Positions 63,370 through 64,000 of a stretch of 64,000 nt of DNA are shown one piece after another. Position 1 is the stretch's first letter; the number at the start of each line of letters is the position of its first letter. A program made the translations under genes and the position numbers. The stretch comes from Sphingobacterium sp. UBA7855 (GTDB lineage Bacteria > Bacteroidota > Bacteroidia > Sphingobacteriales > Sphingobacteriaceae), in NCBI GenBank assembly GCA_002500745.1, contig DLST01000010.1, positions 248,001-312,000 on the forward strand, given 5' to 3'. The notes under the pieces are model-generated. The model ran no database searches, had not been told where the DNA came from, and was given only the letters and a program-made list of their open reading frames with translations.

Positions 63370-64000
63370 TTACATAACTACTTTGCCGCTAGTTGATTTG
63401 TCCACCTGGACATTTTTGGGTTGATTTTTTAATACAATTTTCGCAGACGTAGAAACTTTTCCTTGTAAGTTTTCTTTCACGCTGAGCGTTACATTGGCAG
63501 ACGAATTCGCTTGTATTTGGGCATTTGTTGTCGAGAAGCGGCTCATATCAACCGATGCCGATGAGTTGGTATTCAAATTTAAATTTGAAGCACTTCCCGA
63601 AATGTCTTGGCTGGACGAACTACTTGCAGATACCTGCAAATTTTTACTGCTCACATTCGTTGTTAAACTACTCGAAGAACTTGTTGAAAGGCTTATATCA
63701 TCCGCAATTAATCTTTTAAGGGATATGCTTGCTGAAGAAGATACGTCGACAGAAATTTTATCGGCCTTAATTGTTTCATCAGTATGAATTGAACTGCTAG
63801 AAGACGCCGCAAAACGTGTTGGTATCTTGCTTGAGTAAACAGTTACGCGATTGTTTCTCGCATTTCTAATTTGTGAATTTCTCTTATACTGTACATAGAG
63901 TGTACCGTTTTTTACAGTCGTTTCGATAAGGGATAAATGATCGGGATTATCAGCCTCAACAACAACCTCGTTGCGATTAGAATGAATATAATCTACACGT
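63370..64000 (-). CDS. GIN-domain (DUF2807) exported protein, 5' truncated by window edge
   Basis: The C-terminal 209 residues of a putative auto-transporter-adhesin-like head GIN domain protein (DUF2807). The frame continues to the window edge. It shows the right-handed beta-helix character: repetitive Ser-rich turns such as VDVSSSASISLKRLIADDISLSTSSSSSL, then SASSSSSQDISGSASNLNLNTNSSASVDMS. Upstream, VVVEADNPDHLSLIETTVKNGTLYVQYK is the typical early GIN segment. The frame passes uninterrupted through an internal GTG at 63654, which is not a real start. Surface or periplasmic location is expected. Confidence 0.85.
   Translation of the reverse strand, partial: RVDYIHSNRNEVVVEADNPDHLSLIETTVKNGTLYVQYKRNSQIRNARNNRVTVYSSKIPTRFAASSSSSIHTDETIKADKISVDVSSSASISLKRLIADDISLSTSSSSSLTTNVSSKNLQVSASSSSSQDISGSASNLNLNTNSSASVDMSRFSTTNAQIQANSSANVTLSVKENLQGKVSTSAKIVLKNQPKNVQVDKSTSGKVVM

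Noticed and set aside
63370..63654. Separate 94-residue Ser-rich protein
   Set aside because: The same frame continues without a stop to the right window edge; the GTG at 63654 is internal to the GIN-domain protein.

Overview
The window is a chromosomal segment of a Bacteroidota bacterium, most likely a Sphingobacterium or a close relative in the Sphingobacteriaceae. The evidence is three SusC/SusD-type or TonB-dependent outer-membrane systems, many lipoproteins, Bacteroidota-type promoters (TTTG, 19-21 nt, TAnnTTTG), a LytTR/LytS pair, DUF3823, DUF1275 and GIN-domain proteins, and dense glycoside hydrolase loci. No tRNA, rRNA, CRISPR array, integrase or insertion sequence was recognised.

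Layout. 1-7957: 3' part of a polysaccharide-utilisation-like operon (truncated SusC, SusD, a DUF5018-like lipoprotein, two exported proteins of unknown function, no visible enzyme). 7958-8856: a gene-poor stretch with a strong terminator, a candidate small RNA with its own promoter, an 18-bp direct repeat nested in a 21-bp inverted repeat, and a possible tiny membrane protein. 8857-9852: a lipoprotein that reads as a cholesterol-dependent-cytolysin-like (CDCL) pore-forming protein lacking domain 4. 9785-16429 (minus strand): alpha/beta hydrolase with AraC regulator, an OMP_b-brl_3 TonB receptor, and a LytTR/LytS two-component pair with a plausible operator in front of the receptor. 16826-20390: two Gfo/Idh/MocA oxidoreductases and a cold-shock-domain protein.

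20597-29046 is the most unusual block: an OmpR-type two-component system, then two promoters with nearly identical architecture (TTTTAAT half-sites at alternating 11/18-bp spacing), each in front of one of two paralogous small USP-like proteins. Between the paralogs are an ABC-exporter membrane domain with no ATPase, a HlyD-type adaptor and a TolC-type outer-membrane protein. A small membrane-anchored protein and a DUF1275 protein follow. I read this as a two-component-controlled tripartite envelope system whose energy source is not evident.

29055-46302 is a GH76/SusCD locus. A membrane-spanning kelch regulator with a SARP-like DNA-binding domain lies divergently upstream. A split hybrid-type two-component system (beta-propeller sensor kinase plus AraC-output response regulator) lies convergently downstream. 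46478-55474 is a run of carbohydrate enzymes (aldose 1-epimerase, GH127/146-like, GH2, GtaA/DUF4965-like, GH43) suggesting breakdown of arabinose- and galactose-containing plant glycans. 55542-64000 holds housekeeping and stress genes: acyltransferase, monoacylglycerol-lipase-like hydrolase, ECF sigma factor, small membrane proteins, Hsp20, KatG, a DinB/DUF1572 protein, and a GIN-domain protein cut by the right edge.

All assignments come from reading the sequence and recalling family features; no database search was run.
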